Source of the DNA: BQJD01 sp965652415
GTDB lineage: Bacteria; Pseudomonadota; Gammaproteobacteria; Arenicellales; CAJQKF01
Length of the DNA: 64,000 bases
Assembly (NCBI GenBank): GCA_965652415.1
Contig: CBFGVH010000002.1
Coordinates: 1 to 64,000 of the forward strand
Reading direction: 5' to 3'
Notes under the pieces: generated by a model
Databases searched by the model: none
What the model saw: the letters and a program-made list of their open reading frames with translations, nothing else
What the model was told of the DNA's origin: nothing
Shown: positions 25,450 to 33,870 of the stretch, piece after piece
Numbering within the stretch: position 1 is the first letter of the stretch
How the letters are laid out: the number at the start of each line of letters is the position of its first letter
Made by a program: the position numbers and the translations under genes

Positions 25450-26118
25450 TCAATCGGACCGAGGTGTACCGGCGGCCTCTATTCGGGCGGGGTGGACGAC
25501 GATGCTGCGGCCCTCGAGGTGAATCATGCCGCGATCCTCGAGCGTGTGCAGCACCTGGCCCGCCATCTCGCGCGAGCAGTTGACGATGCGGCCGAGTTCC
25601 TCGCGGGTGATCCGGATCATCTTGCCTTCCGGGTGGGTGATTGCGTCGCCGGCCCCGGCGAGCTCCATCAGTGTGCGGGCGATTCGTCCGGTGACGTCCA
25701 GGAAAGCCAGGTCGCTCAGCTTCTCGCTGGTCTTGCGCAGGCGCACCGCGAGCTGACGGGTGAGTTCCATGAGCAGGTCCGGGTCCTCGTGAATCAGGGC
25801 CCGGAACTGCGGAAACCCCACGACGGCGAGTTCACAGTTGGTTCGCGCGATCACCGTGGCGCTGCGGCGGAGTCGTTCCTCGAACATGCCCATCTCGCCG
25901 AAGAACTCGCCCGGGTTGAGGTAGTGGAAAACCAGCCGCTGTCCGAGTTCGTTATAGACCTCCGCAGTCACCGAACCCCGCATGACATAGTACACTTCCT
26001 CGGACACCGTTCCCTGCTGAACGATGATCTCCTTCGCCCGGTATTGCCGAAACACGGACGCAGCCAGCATTTTTCGAATCGGCGCAGGCGCCTCGGCGGG
26101 TTGTACGCGATAATTCAA
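25450..26118 (-). CDS. cAMP receptor-type regulator (Crp/Vfr family)
   Basis: About 222 residues from a TTG at 26118 (an ATG at 26208 would add 30 Arg/Gln-rich residues). It aligns along its whole length with E. coli CRP: cyclic-nucleotide fold with FFGEMGMFEE and RRSATVIART, which keep the Glu, Arg and Ser that bind cAMP ribose and phosphate. The C-helix TSEKLSDLAFLDVTGRIART keeps the Thr-Ser contacts to adenine. The helix-turn-helix is TREELGRIVNCSREMAGQVL. It therefore probably responds to cAMP. It is divergent from a cyclase-domain gene, suggesting a cAMP signalling pair; that link is inference. Confidence 0.85.
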   Translation of the reverse strand: MNYRVQPAEAPAPIRKMLAASVFRQYRAKEIIVQQGTVSEEVYYVMRGSVTAEVYNELGQRLVFHYLNPGEFFGEMGMFEERLRRSATVIARTNCELAVVGFPQFRALIHEDPDLLMELTRQLAVRLRKTSEKLSDLAFLDVTGRIARTLMELAGAGDAITHPEGKMIRITREELGRIVNCSREMAGQVLHTLEDRGMIHLEGRSIVVHPARIEAAGTPRSD

Positions 26119-26512
26119 CCTTGTCTCTCTCTGTCGTTGTTGGTGTCGGCGCGATCCGTTGTGCCCCGGTTCGTCCTCGCATCGCGGCCATTCGAGTGAC
26201 GGGTTCAATGATTGTTTGACCGTCCCGGAATGTCAATCAGACCCGTTTCGACATGCGGCTCGAGTCTCGATGAGAGCCGCGCCGGAACCTTTCCCGGACG
26301 CCGGCGGTTCAAGCCTTCGCGTTGATCGCGCCGAGTATTGAAGCCGGGATTTTGAACGCGGTATTCTTCATACCGGCTGCCGAGCCGGTTCGCAAGCGAG
26401 AACGATTAACGTTCGAAGCCCGGGTTGCGCCATTGCCTCCCGATATTACCCCGGTGTCGAGTCGCAACATAAGGATGGATCGGGCATACGGACGGTTCGA
26501 GGGCTCGGAGCC
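26119..26512. other. Divergent regulatory gap between crp-like and cyclase genes
   Basis: This 394-base gap separates two divergent genes. A small inverted repeat GAACG-ATTAA-CGTTC lies near 26399-26413 and a GGTAT/ATACC hairpin near 26361-26375. I found no TGTGA-N6-TCACA-type CRP site. A possible promoter is listed separately. No open frame here has coding character. Confidence 0.45.
26338..26367 (+). promoter_or_regulatory. Possible promoter of the cyclase-YcaO-TfuA operon
   Basis: TTGAAG (26338-26343) and TATTCT (26362-26367) are 18 bases apart, with four of six matches each. They would give a leader of about 140 bases to the TTG start at 26513. The match is modest. Confidence 0.3.
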
Positions 26513-29500
26513 TTGTCGCTGGCCGCGCCACGGTCAGGATACCGGAATACACAGCCCGGAACACCATCGGACCGGCCTGCACAGAAGCGCGTCACGAGTC
26601 GGGCAGAACAACGATCAACGAGGAGGCAGGGCATCGCCACTAACAGACAATGCCGCGCGTGCGGCACGGGCAACGCCTCGACGGCCAGGTTCTGTCACGC
26701 CTGCGGCGAGCAGCTTGACATCAATCAATGCCCGAGCTGCGGGGCGAGCAATCCCCACGGTGCGAATTTCTGCGTCAACTGCGGGCGCAAGCTCATCGTG
26801 TCGAGCGTGGAATCGATTGCCGCCCCGACGTTCGGCGAGGCTGAGCGCGGGGCGTTGCTCGGCTTCGGTGAGCGCCGCCACCTGACCATCATGTTCTGTG
26901 ACATGGTCGGCTCGACACACCTGTCGAGCGTGCTCGATCCGGAAGAACTGCAGAGCCTGATCAGCGCATTTCACGACCACTGCTCGCGCATCGTCGACCG
27001 CTACGGCGGCCGGGTATACCAGTATCTCGGCGACGGCGCCCTGGTGTACTTCGGCTACCCGGTGGCCCACGAGAACGATGCCGAACGCACCGTGCTGGCC
27101 GCGCTGGAGATCCTCGAGTCCATCGACCAGGTCGGCACCGACGCCGGGCGCGCTGCCGCGGGACCGATCGAGGCTCGCATAGGCATCGCCACCGGGCTGA
27201 CCGTTGTCGGCCAGCGCGGCGGCCAGGCCGGGTTCCTGTCCGGGGTCACGCCCAACCTGGCCAGCCGGCTGCAGGCCCTGGCAGACCCGAACACGGCGTG
27301 CGTCTCCGACGCCACCCGGCGGATCGTTCCGGAGTTGTTCGAATTTCGCGATCTCGGGGAGCACCGGCTCAAGGGCCTCGGCGAACCGGTCCGGGTGTGG
27401 CAGGTGGTCGGTCCGCGCGAGTTCGAGACCCGTTTCGACGCGCTGAGCAGCGCGTCGCTGACGCCGATGGTCGACCGCAGCGACGAACTCGAGGAGATGC
27501 GACTGTACTGGGAGCGCGCCCGCACCGGAGACGGCCAGGTCGTGGTTCTGAGCGGCGAGCCGGGCATCGGCAAGTCGCGCCTGGCGCGGGAGTTCCGCCG
27601 CCAGATCGAAGTCTCGCCGCACATGTGGCTGCGCTACCAGTGCATCCCTCATCACGTCAACACCGCGTACCACCCGCTGATCCAGCAGCTCAGGATCTCG
27701 GCGCGGATATCGCCCGTCGACAGCCCGCGCCTGCAGTTCGCCAAGCTTCAGCGACTGTTCTCGGCGATCGGCGTCGACTCCGCCGATTTCCTGCCGCTGT
27801 ACGCCAACATTCTTTCCATTCCGGACCGCGACACCTATTCCGCCCCCGCCGCCAGTCCCGAGCAGGAGCAGCGCAAGGTGTTCGACAGCTTCATCCGGGT
27901 GATCAAGTCCCTTGCCCAGCGCTCGCCGCTCGTGGTCCTGTTCGAGGACGTCCACTGGATCGATCCGACGACGCTTCGCCTGCTCAACCGCCTCGTGGCC
28001 GAATGCCGCAATCTGCCGCTGTTGCTCCTGATCACGGCCCGGCCCGAGTTCGATCCTCCGTGGATCGGCAGCCCCCACGTGCGCAGCATCCAGATCGGCC
28101 GGCTTTCCGGCAACCATGCACGGGACCTGATCGTGCGGCTGCGCGGCGGCTCGCTGATGCCCGACGGCGTGCTGGCGAACATCGTCGAGACCACCGACGG
28201 CGTGCCGCTGTTTCTCGAGGAAATCGGCCACATGCTGATCGGGTCCTCGCGGCCGGCCGCCGGCGGGGCCGTCGTGAACGGCAACGGCTTCGCGGTGCCG
28301 ATCCCGGAAACCTTGCAGGACTCCCTGGTGGCGCGGCTCGACCGACTCGGGGACCGCGCCAAGTCCCTGCTCCAGGTCGCCAGCGTCGTCGGCCGGGAAT
28401 TTCCGCGAAGGCTTCTCGTCGGGGTGTCGCCGTACGATGCGGAAACCACCGACTCGACGATGAAACGCCTGGTCAATTCCGGTCTCGTACAGTCCGAGGG
28501 CCGCGACGACAATGTCCATTACCTGTTCAAGCACTCGCTGATCCAGGAAGCCGCCTACCAGAGCATCCTCAAGACCGCCCGGCCGACGCTGCATCGGCGC
28601 ATCTGCGAAACCATCGAGGGCGATCCCGCACTGGCGCAGAGCATGAGTCTCGAGTTCCTGGCCTACCACAGCCTCGAAGCCGGGATGCGCCGCAGGGGCA
28701 TCGACTACCTGCGCCGCGCCGGCCAGAGCGCCAGCGAGCGCTCCGCCAGCCAGGAGGCGGTGCACCACCTGAACCGGGCCCTGGAGTTGCTCGCGCTCGA
28801 ACCCGAGGGTTCCGAGCGCGATCGCGACGAGCTGCAGATCCTGGTCGTCCTCGGTCCCGTGCTGATGGCGACGGAGGGCAGCGGCTCGGCCAGGACCACC
28901 GATATCTATCGGCGGGCGATGGAGCTGTGTGCGACGCTTCCGGAATCGCCGGAGCATTTCGCCGCCTCCTGGGGCTGGTGGCGCATCCACATGAACATGA
29001 ATTTCACCGAGGGCCGCAAGTGGGCCGATCGACTGGTGGATCTGGCCGGCCGCCTCGACGACCCCGGGTTGCTGCTGCAGGCGCATCACTGCCAGTGGGC
29101 GACGCTGTTCAACATCGGCGAGCAAGTGGAATGCCTGCAGCATGTCGATCTCGGCCTGCCCCTTTATGATCCCGCGTTCCACCACCGTCACGCCTCGCTT
29201 TACGGCGGCCACGACCCGCAGGTGTGCGGTCTGGGGGAGAGCGCCCTGTCCTGCTGGCTGCTGGGCCGTCCCGAGCAGGCGGCTCGCTGCATCGCCGATG
29301 CCCTTGCCGCGGCCGAGCGCCTCGGTCACATCGGCAGCACCGCGCATGCCATGGACATCACCCTGATGCTCGACCGCTACCGCGATGACCCGGCCGCGGT
29401 ACTGGAACGGTCGACGTCGATGATCCGCTTCGCCTACCAGCAGTCGCTGCCCGACTATCGCGCCAAGGGCGAATTCTTCACCGGCTGGGCCCACGGCAAG

Positions 29501-29983
29501 CTGGTCGACGCGCGCGAGGGTATCGGCAAGATGAAGCTCGGCATGGACACCCTGCTGGCCATCGGGACGCGCGAGGACTTCCCGGTCTACTTCGACATGC
29601 TCGCCGAGATCTACGGCATCCTCGGCGAGCCGCGCCAGGGGCTCGAGGCCATCGGGCAGGCGTTCGAGGAGGCCGATCGCAGCGGTCTGCACTACTGGGA
29701 CGCGGAACTGCACCGACGACGCGGCGAGCTGACCCGCATGCTTGCCGACGCCGATCCCGCCGAGTTCGAAGAGTGTTTCCACCGCGCCCTGGAAGTCGCA
29801 CGCGCCCAGCAGACGCTGGCGCTGGAACTGCGCGCCGCGCGCAGCCTGGCGAGGGTCCACTTCGACCGCGGCGCCAGGAAAGAGGCGCTGACTCTGCTGG
29901 AGCCGGTCTACGCCAGGTTTTCCGAAGGCCTGGCGACGAACGAGCTGGTGAGCGCCGCGTCCCTGCTCAGGTCCCTGTCGTGA
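26513..29983 (+). CDS. Zinc-ribbon / class III cyclase / AAA / helical-repeat signalling protein
   Basis: A 1156-residue multidomain protein. Two zinc ribbons (Cys 47, 50, 61, 64 and 73, 76, 87, 90) are followed by a class III nucleotide cyclase domain (about 120-300) with metal Asp D130 (FCDMVGST) and D174 (YLGDGALVYFG) and transition-state N248 and R252 (TPNLASRLQ). The adenine-selecting Lys three before GDG is Gln170. A STAND-like ATPase follows with Walker A GEPGIGKS (348-355) and Walker B VVLFEDVHWID (about 474-484), then helical TPR-like repeats to the end. The TTG start has weak support; a GAGGAGG six bases before an in-frame ATC at 26633 is an alternative. The stop overlaps the YcaO start (GTGA). 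Related kinase/cyclase fusions are known in thiazole/oxazole peptide clusters. Confidence 0.85.
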   Translation: MSLAAPRSGYRNTQPGTPSDRPAQKRVTSRAEQRSTRRQGIATNRQCRACGTGNASTARFCHACGEQLDINQCPSCGASNPHGANFCVNCGRKLIVSSVESIAAPTFGEAERGALLGFGERRHLTIMFCDMVGSTHLSSVLDPEELQSLISAFHDHCSRIVDRYGGRVYQYLGDGALVYFGYPVAHENDAERTVLAALEILESIDQVGTDAGRAAAGPIEARIGIATGLTVVGQRGGQAGFLSGVTPNLASRLQALADPNTACVSDATRRIVPELFEFRDLGEHRLKGLGEPVRVWQVVGPREFETRFDALSSASLTPMVDRSDELEEMRLYWERARTGDGQVVVLSGEPGIGKSRLAREFRRQIEVSPHMWLRYQCIPHHVNTAYHPLIQQLRISARISPVDSPRLQFAKLQRLFSAIGVDSADFLPLYANILSIPDRDTYSAPAASPEQEQRKVFDSFIRVIKSLAQRSPLVVLFEDVHWIDPTTLRLLNRLVAECRNLPLLLLITARPEFDPPWIGSPHVRSIQIGRLSGNHARDLIVRLRGGSLMPDGVLANIVETTDGVPLFLEEIGHMLIGSSRPAAGGAVVNGNGFAVPIPETLQDSLVARLDRLGDRAKSLLQVASVVGREFPRRLLVGVSPYDAETTDSTMKRLVNSGLVQSEGRDDNVHYLFKHSLIQEAAYQSILKTARPTLHRRICETIEGDPALAQSMSLEFLAYHSLEAGMRRRGIDYLRRAGQSASERSASQEAVHHLNRALELLALEPEGSERDRDELQILVVLGPVLMATEGSGSARTTDIYRRAMELCATLPESPEHFAASWGWWRIHMNMNFTEGRKWADRLVDLAGRLDDPGLLLQAHHCQWATLFNIGEQVECLQHVDLGLPLYDPAFHHRHASLYGGHDPQVCGLGESALSCWLLGRPEQAARCIADALAAAERLGHIGSTAHAMDITLMLDRYRDDPAAVLERSTSMIRFAYQQSLPDYRAKGEFFTGWAHGKLVDAREGIGKMKLGMDTLLAIGTREDFPVYFDMLAEIYGILGEPRQGLEAIGQAFEEADRSGLHYWDAELHRRRGELTRMLADADPAEFEECFHRALEVARAQQTLALELRAARSLARVHFDRGARKEALTLLEPVYARFSEGLATNELVSAASLLRSLS

Positions 29984-31224
29984 CCGTCGCCGGGACATTA
30001 CCCGGCGATGCGCGCAAGCGCTACTTTCGGGGCACCCATCGCACCGTGGAGCCGTCGCGAACGTTGTCCGTGGTCGCCCCCTTCCTCGGGGAGATGGGGA
30101 TCACCCGTGTCGCAAACGTCACCGGCCTGGACCGGATCGGCATTCCCGTGTACACCGTGTGCCGGCCCAATTCCCGCTCGATTTCCGTGTGCCAGGGCAA
30201 GGGACTGGACGCCGACGCGGCCAGGGTGTCGGGCGTGATGGAGGCGGTGGAAACCTGGCACGCCGAGAACATCGCCCTGCCCGTCAGGCTGGGCAGCCGC
30301 GACGAGCTCCAGCGCGAACTGCCGCTGGTCGACGTCGATCGGCTACCGAAGTCGGTCGAAGAGCTCTACCGGCCGGATCGCCCCCTGCCGTGGGTCCAGG
30401 GCCAACGCTGGCCGGACGGCGCGCCGCTGTACGTGCCATTGGAGATCGTCAGCGCCGACTACACCCTGCCGCGCCTTCCCGGCAGCGGCTGCTTCGCCGC
30501 CAGCACCAACGGCCTGGCCTCGGGCAACACCCTCGCCGAGGCGGTGGCCCATGGGCTCTACGAGGTGATCGAGCGCGACGCCTCGACACTCTGGAGCCTG
30601 TCACGACCGCGCGCCAGGCATGAGCGCGGCGTGGACCCGGCCACCATCGACGACGACGATTGCCGCGCACTGCTGGCTCGTTTCGAACAGGCGGGGCTCG
30701 AAGTGCGGACCTGGGACGTGACCTCGGATGTCGGTATCGCGGTTTTCCTCTGTCTCGTGTTCTCGCGCGAGGCCGACGCATCGGATCCCGAGTTCGGCTG
30801 CGGCGCCCATCCCGCGAGGGAGATCGCCCTGGCGCGGGCCCTCACCGAGGCCGCCCAGGCGCGCACCACGTTCATCGCCGGCTCCCGCGACGACTTCGAC
30901 CCGGCGCTCTACGGCCGCGAGGCCCGCACCCGCCGGCGCGCATACTGCCTTGGCGAGGCGGCCCGTCACCGGCCGCTGCGTGCGTTCGCCGACACCCCCA
31001 CCCGCAACGCCGACTCGATCGAGTCGGATCTCAACCACGCCCGCGAACGCCTGGCTCGCGCCGGGATGGACACAATCGTGGTCGTCGACCTGACCCGGGA
31101 GCCCCCGGGGATTCCGGTGGTCAGGGTGATCGTGCCGGGACTGGAAGGTCCGCGCGACCATGACGGCGCCGACTACGTGCCAGGCGAACGTGCCCGGGCG
31201 GCCGTCGCGGATCTGCCGTTGTGA
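29980..31224 (+). CDS. YcaO-domain ATP-dependent backbone-modifying enzyme
   Basis: A 414-residue YcaO protein. YcaO enzymes activate a peptide amide with ATP to build azolines or, with TfuA, thioamides. The ATP/Mg site is seen in three blocks: SGVMEAVETWHAEN (S84, E88, E91), GLYEVIERDA (E195, E198, R199) and ALARALTEAAQAR (R286, E290, Q293). The C-terminus carries PVVRVIVPGLEG, as in TfuA-linked YcaOs, not the Pro-rich tail of azoline-forming enzymes. GTG at 29980 overlaps the cyclase stop and the stop overlaps the TfuA GTG start, so all three are coupled. No E1-like partner or flavin dehydrogenase is nearby, which argues against azole formation. Confidence 0.92.
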   Translation: MTVAGTLPGDARKRYFRGTHRTVEPSRTLSVVAPFLGEMGITRVANVTGLDRIGIPVYTVCRPNSRSISVCQGKGLDADAARVSGVMEAVETWHAENIALPVRLGSRDELQRELPLVDVDRLPKSVEELYRPDRPLPWVQGQRWPDGAPLYVPLEIVSADYTLPRLPGSGCFAASTNGLASGNTLAEAVAHGLYEVIERDASTLWSLSRPRARHERGVDPATIDDDDCRALLARFEQAGLEVRTWDVTSDVGIAVFLCLVFSREADASDPEFGCGAHPAREIALARALTEAAQARTTFIAGSRDDFDPALYGREARTRRRAYCLGEAARHRPLRAFADTPTRNADSIESDLNHARERLARAGMDTIVVVDLTREPPGIPVVRVIVPGLEGPRDHDGADYVPGERARAAVADLPL

Positions 31225-32576
31225 ATGTCGCGATCTTCGCCGGGCCGACCATCGACGTCGCCGCCGTGACCGCGGCAATCGACGCCGTGGTACTGCCGCC
31301 GGTCCGCCAGGGCGACGTCTACCGCCTGGTCGAGGCGCACGCGCCGCGCATGATCGGCATCGTCGACGGCTACTTCCACCAGGTTCCCTCGGTATGGCAC
31401 AAGGAGATCCTGTGGGCCCTGTCCCGCGGCGTCGCCGTGTTCGGCAGCGCCAGCATGGGCGCGCTGCGCGCCGCCGAGCTCGCGTCCTTCGGCATGGTCG
31501 GCGTCGGGGTCGTCTACGAGGCATACCGGGACGGCCGCTTCGCACCCTACAACGACGCTTTCGAGCACGACGACGAGGTGGCGGTGATGCACGGCCCGGC
31601 GGAACTCGGCTACCCCGCCGTGTCCGAGGCCCTGGTCAACATTCGAACCACTCTCGACCGGGCCGAACGCGAGTCGGTGATCGACCCCGGTCAACGCGAC
31701 GCGCTCAAGGACCTCGCCAGGTCCATGTACTATGCCGACCGCACGTGGGAGTCGCTGCTGCAGGCGGCGCAGACCTTCGGGCTCGCATGTCCGTACGACC
31801 GTCTGAGCTCCTGGCTCGCCGGCGGGCGCGTGAATCGCAAGAGGCTCGACGCCGAGGCCATGATCGCGGCGATGAAATCCGCCACGGAGTCGATGCCGCA
31901 GAAGCCGCGGTTCCATTTCGAGCACACCGGCCAGTGGCAGCGGATGATCGAAGGCATCCATGCCCGAACCGAAGCGGCGAATCCCGCGCTCGTGGAACTC
32001 GCCCTTCGCGGCGACGACTATATCGTCTGCCGCCGCCGCGCGGTGCGGCGGCTGCTGGCGCTGGATTCACCGGGGCGCGACGATGATGCCCTCGCCGATA
32101 TTCGCGCGGTCCTCGAGTTGGCGCATCCGGAACGTTCGGCACGACAGCTGAACGACATCCACCGCGATCCTGACCGCGTCGATGACCTGCTCGGCCGGGA
32201 GTTGGCCGCCCGTACACTCGAGTCCTGGGTTCGCGGCATCCCGGCGGATGTCATCGAGCGGCACATGGCAGCCGAGCTTCGCGACGACGGCCGGCTCGAG
32301 GAACTTCAGCGGCGGGCGGCGCAAAAGCGCGAGGTGCTCGATACCCTCGGCAACCCCCTTGCCGCCGCGGCGCTGAGGGGCCCCGAGGACCTCCAGCTGC
32401 TGGACTGGTACTTCGGGCGTCGCCTTGGCGCGGAGCTGCCCGACGATCTCGGCGAACATGCCCGGACACACGGGTTCACCGACGCCGAGGCATTGATCCA
32501 GGCCGTGTTCGACGAGTATCTTTTCACATCGAAACAGGACGACACCGGCGCGAGGACGGCTGGCGATGCTGTTTAA
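31221..32576 (+). CDS. TfuA-domain protein, YcaO partner
   Basis: A 451-residue protein starting with GTG in a GTGA overlap. The N-terminal TfuA core (about 1-215) begins MNVAIFAGPTI and has the signature GYFHQVPSVWHKEILWALS followed by VFGSASMGALRAAEL (73-87). TfuA proteins act with YcaO in trifolitoxin-type and thioamide-forming pathways, where they are thought to deliver sulfur or aid the YcaO. The region after 215 is an extra helical domain of about 235 residues with no motif I recognise; it may bind the substrate. Its end overlaps the next gene by 11 bases. Confidence 0.88.
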   Translation: MNVAIFAGPTIDVAAVTAAIDAVVLPPVRQGDVYRLVEAHAPRMIGIVDGYFHQVPSVWHKEILWALSRGVAVFGSASMGALRAAELASFGMVGVGVVYEAYRDGRFAPYNDAFEHDDEVAVMHGPAELGYPAVSEALVNIRTTLDRAERESVIDPGQRDALKDLARSMYYADRTWESLLQAAQTFGLACPYDRLSSWLAGGRVNRKRLDAEAMIAAMKSATESMPQKPRFHFEHTGQWQRMIEGIHARTEAANPALVELALRGDDYIVCRRRAVRRLLALDSPGRDDDALADIRAVLELAHPERSARQLNDIHRDPDRVDDLLGRELAARTLESWVRGIPADVIERHMAAELRDDGRLEELQRRAAQKREVLDTLGNPLAAAALRGPEDLQLLDWYFGRRLGAELPDDLGEHARTHGFTDAEALIQAVFDEYLFTSKQDDTGARTAGDAV

Positions 32577-33774
32577 CGGCCTGGCTTTCGAGGAGACCGG
32601 AACTCGTTTCCGGCTCTATCCCCAGTCCCCGGTGCTCGACGAGTTCGCCGAGCCGGAAACGGTTTGGGTGTCCACGGCGCCCTGGGAGATCGAGCCGGGT
32701 CCGGCAGACGCGCGCATGTACGTGGTCGATGCCGTCGGCAAGGACGAGCCCTACGCCTTTCCCGCCCTGCCGCCGTGGCAAGGTCGGCGCCATCCCGAAG
32801 TGACCGCGGGTCCCGACGGTCACTTCGATCACCTGGCGGCCGACAGCCGCGAGTTCCGAGCCGCCCACATGTACGGCGTCATGCGCATGGTGCTGGACAT
32901 CTGGGAAGGCTACTTCCAGCGCCGGATCGGGTGGCACTTCCAGGACGTGCTGCCGCGGCTCGAGCTGATTCCGTGGCTGCGGTGGAACAACGCCCAGGCC
33001 GGGTTCGGGTTCATCGAGACCGGGTATCGACTCGGGCCGGGCGGCGAGCGGGTGCCGCTCAGCCTCAACTTCGACGTGCTCGCCCACGAACTCGGTCACA
33101 GCATCCTCTACTCGGAACTGGGCCTGCCGGCCGATGGCGAGGCGAGCGCCGAGTACGTGGCTTATCACGAGTCCGCCAGCGACCTCGTCGCCATCATCTC
33201 CGTGCTGCATTTCGATTCCATCGTCGACCTGCTGCTCGAGCGCACTCGCGGCAACCTGTACGTGCGAAACGTCCTCAATCGCATCGGAGAGACCTCGCCC
33301 ACCGAGCAGCTGCGACTCGCCAGCAACCGGCTGCGCATGCGCGACGTTCCTGATCGCGCGTCGCCGCTGGCGGCACTGTCCCAGCGCCAGCGCCACTTGC
33401 TCGGCGAACCGGTCACGGGCGCGGTGTTCGACATTCTCGTGGAAGTTTTCCAGCAGATGCTGGTCGATGAGGGGCTGATCAGCGAACACCTCGACGCCAT
33501 CTCCCGCCGCGACGCCTGCAGCCACCGCCTGGGGCCCAGTCAGGCAGGGTTCGACCGCGCCTGGGCCCGCGCACCCGCGGCGTTTAAGCGCGTTCTCGGC
33601 GAGGCGCGGGATTACATGGGGCAGGTGCTTGCCCTGTCGTGGGAGGAACTGGGTTTCGACCTGACCTTCGTCGACGTCGGCCGCGCCCTGCTGCGGGCCG
33701 ACCTCGAGCTGTCGGGCGGCCGGTTTCATCCGGAGATACTCCAGTCCCTGGTGTGGCGCGAGATCGGAGAATGA
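32566..33774 (+). CDS. Gluzincin-type zinc metallopeptidase
   Basis: A 402-residue protein with the zinc site HELGH (H174, E175, H178) and a likely third ligand in YHESASDL (E202), followed by SD as in thermolysin-like (M4/M36) enzymes. An upstream NNAQAGFGF stretch is also like that group. There is no signal peptide, so it should act in the cytoplasm, unlike secreted thermolysins. The ATG lies inside the end of the TfuA gene, so it is made with the YcaO and TfuA proteins. A role as maturation protease for the modified substrate is inferred from context; a structural, inactive role cannot be excluded. Confidence 0.78.
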   Translation: MLFNGLAFEETGTRFRLYPQSPVLDEFAEPETVWVSTAPWEIEPGPADARMYVVDAVGKDEPYAFPALPPWQGRRHPEVTAGPDGHFDHLAADSREFRAAHMYGVMRMVLDIWEGYFQRRIGWHFQDVLPRLELIPWLRWNNAQAGFGFIETGYRLGPGGERVPLSLNFDVLAHELGHSILYSELGLPADGEASAEYVAYHESASDLVAIISVLHFDSIVDLLLERTRGNLYVRNVLNRIGETSPTEQLRLASNRLRMRDVPDRASPLAALSQRQRHLLGEPVTGAVFDILVEVFQQMLVDEGLISEHLDAISRRDACSHRLGPSQAGFDRAWARAPAAFKRVLGEARDYMGQVLALSWEELGFDLTFVDVGRALLRADLELSGGRFHPEILQSLVWREIGE

Positions 33775-33870
33775 CGACCCCGCGCGCATCTGGACAACGC
33801 GTGCGGGCTGAACTAACCTGTCGACCACGCGACGAATGACCGCGGCGCCCCACGCCGCAGAGGTGGAAGA

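Noticed and set aside
26119..26512. CRP binding site in the crp-cyclase gap
   Set aside because: No TGTGA-N6-TCACA-like sequence was found by eye; only short unrelated inverted repeats occur.
26615..29998. 1127-residue open frame on the minus strand opposite the cyclase gene
   Set aside because: It is an antisense shadow caused by high GC at third codon positions; the plus-strand protein has clear zinc-ribbon, cyclase and ATPase motifs.
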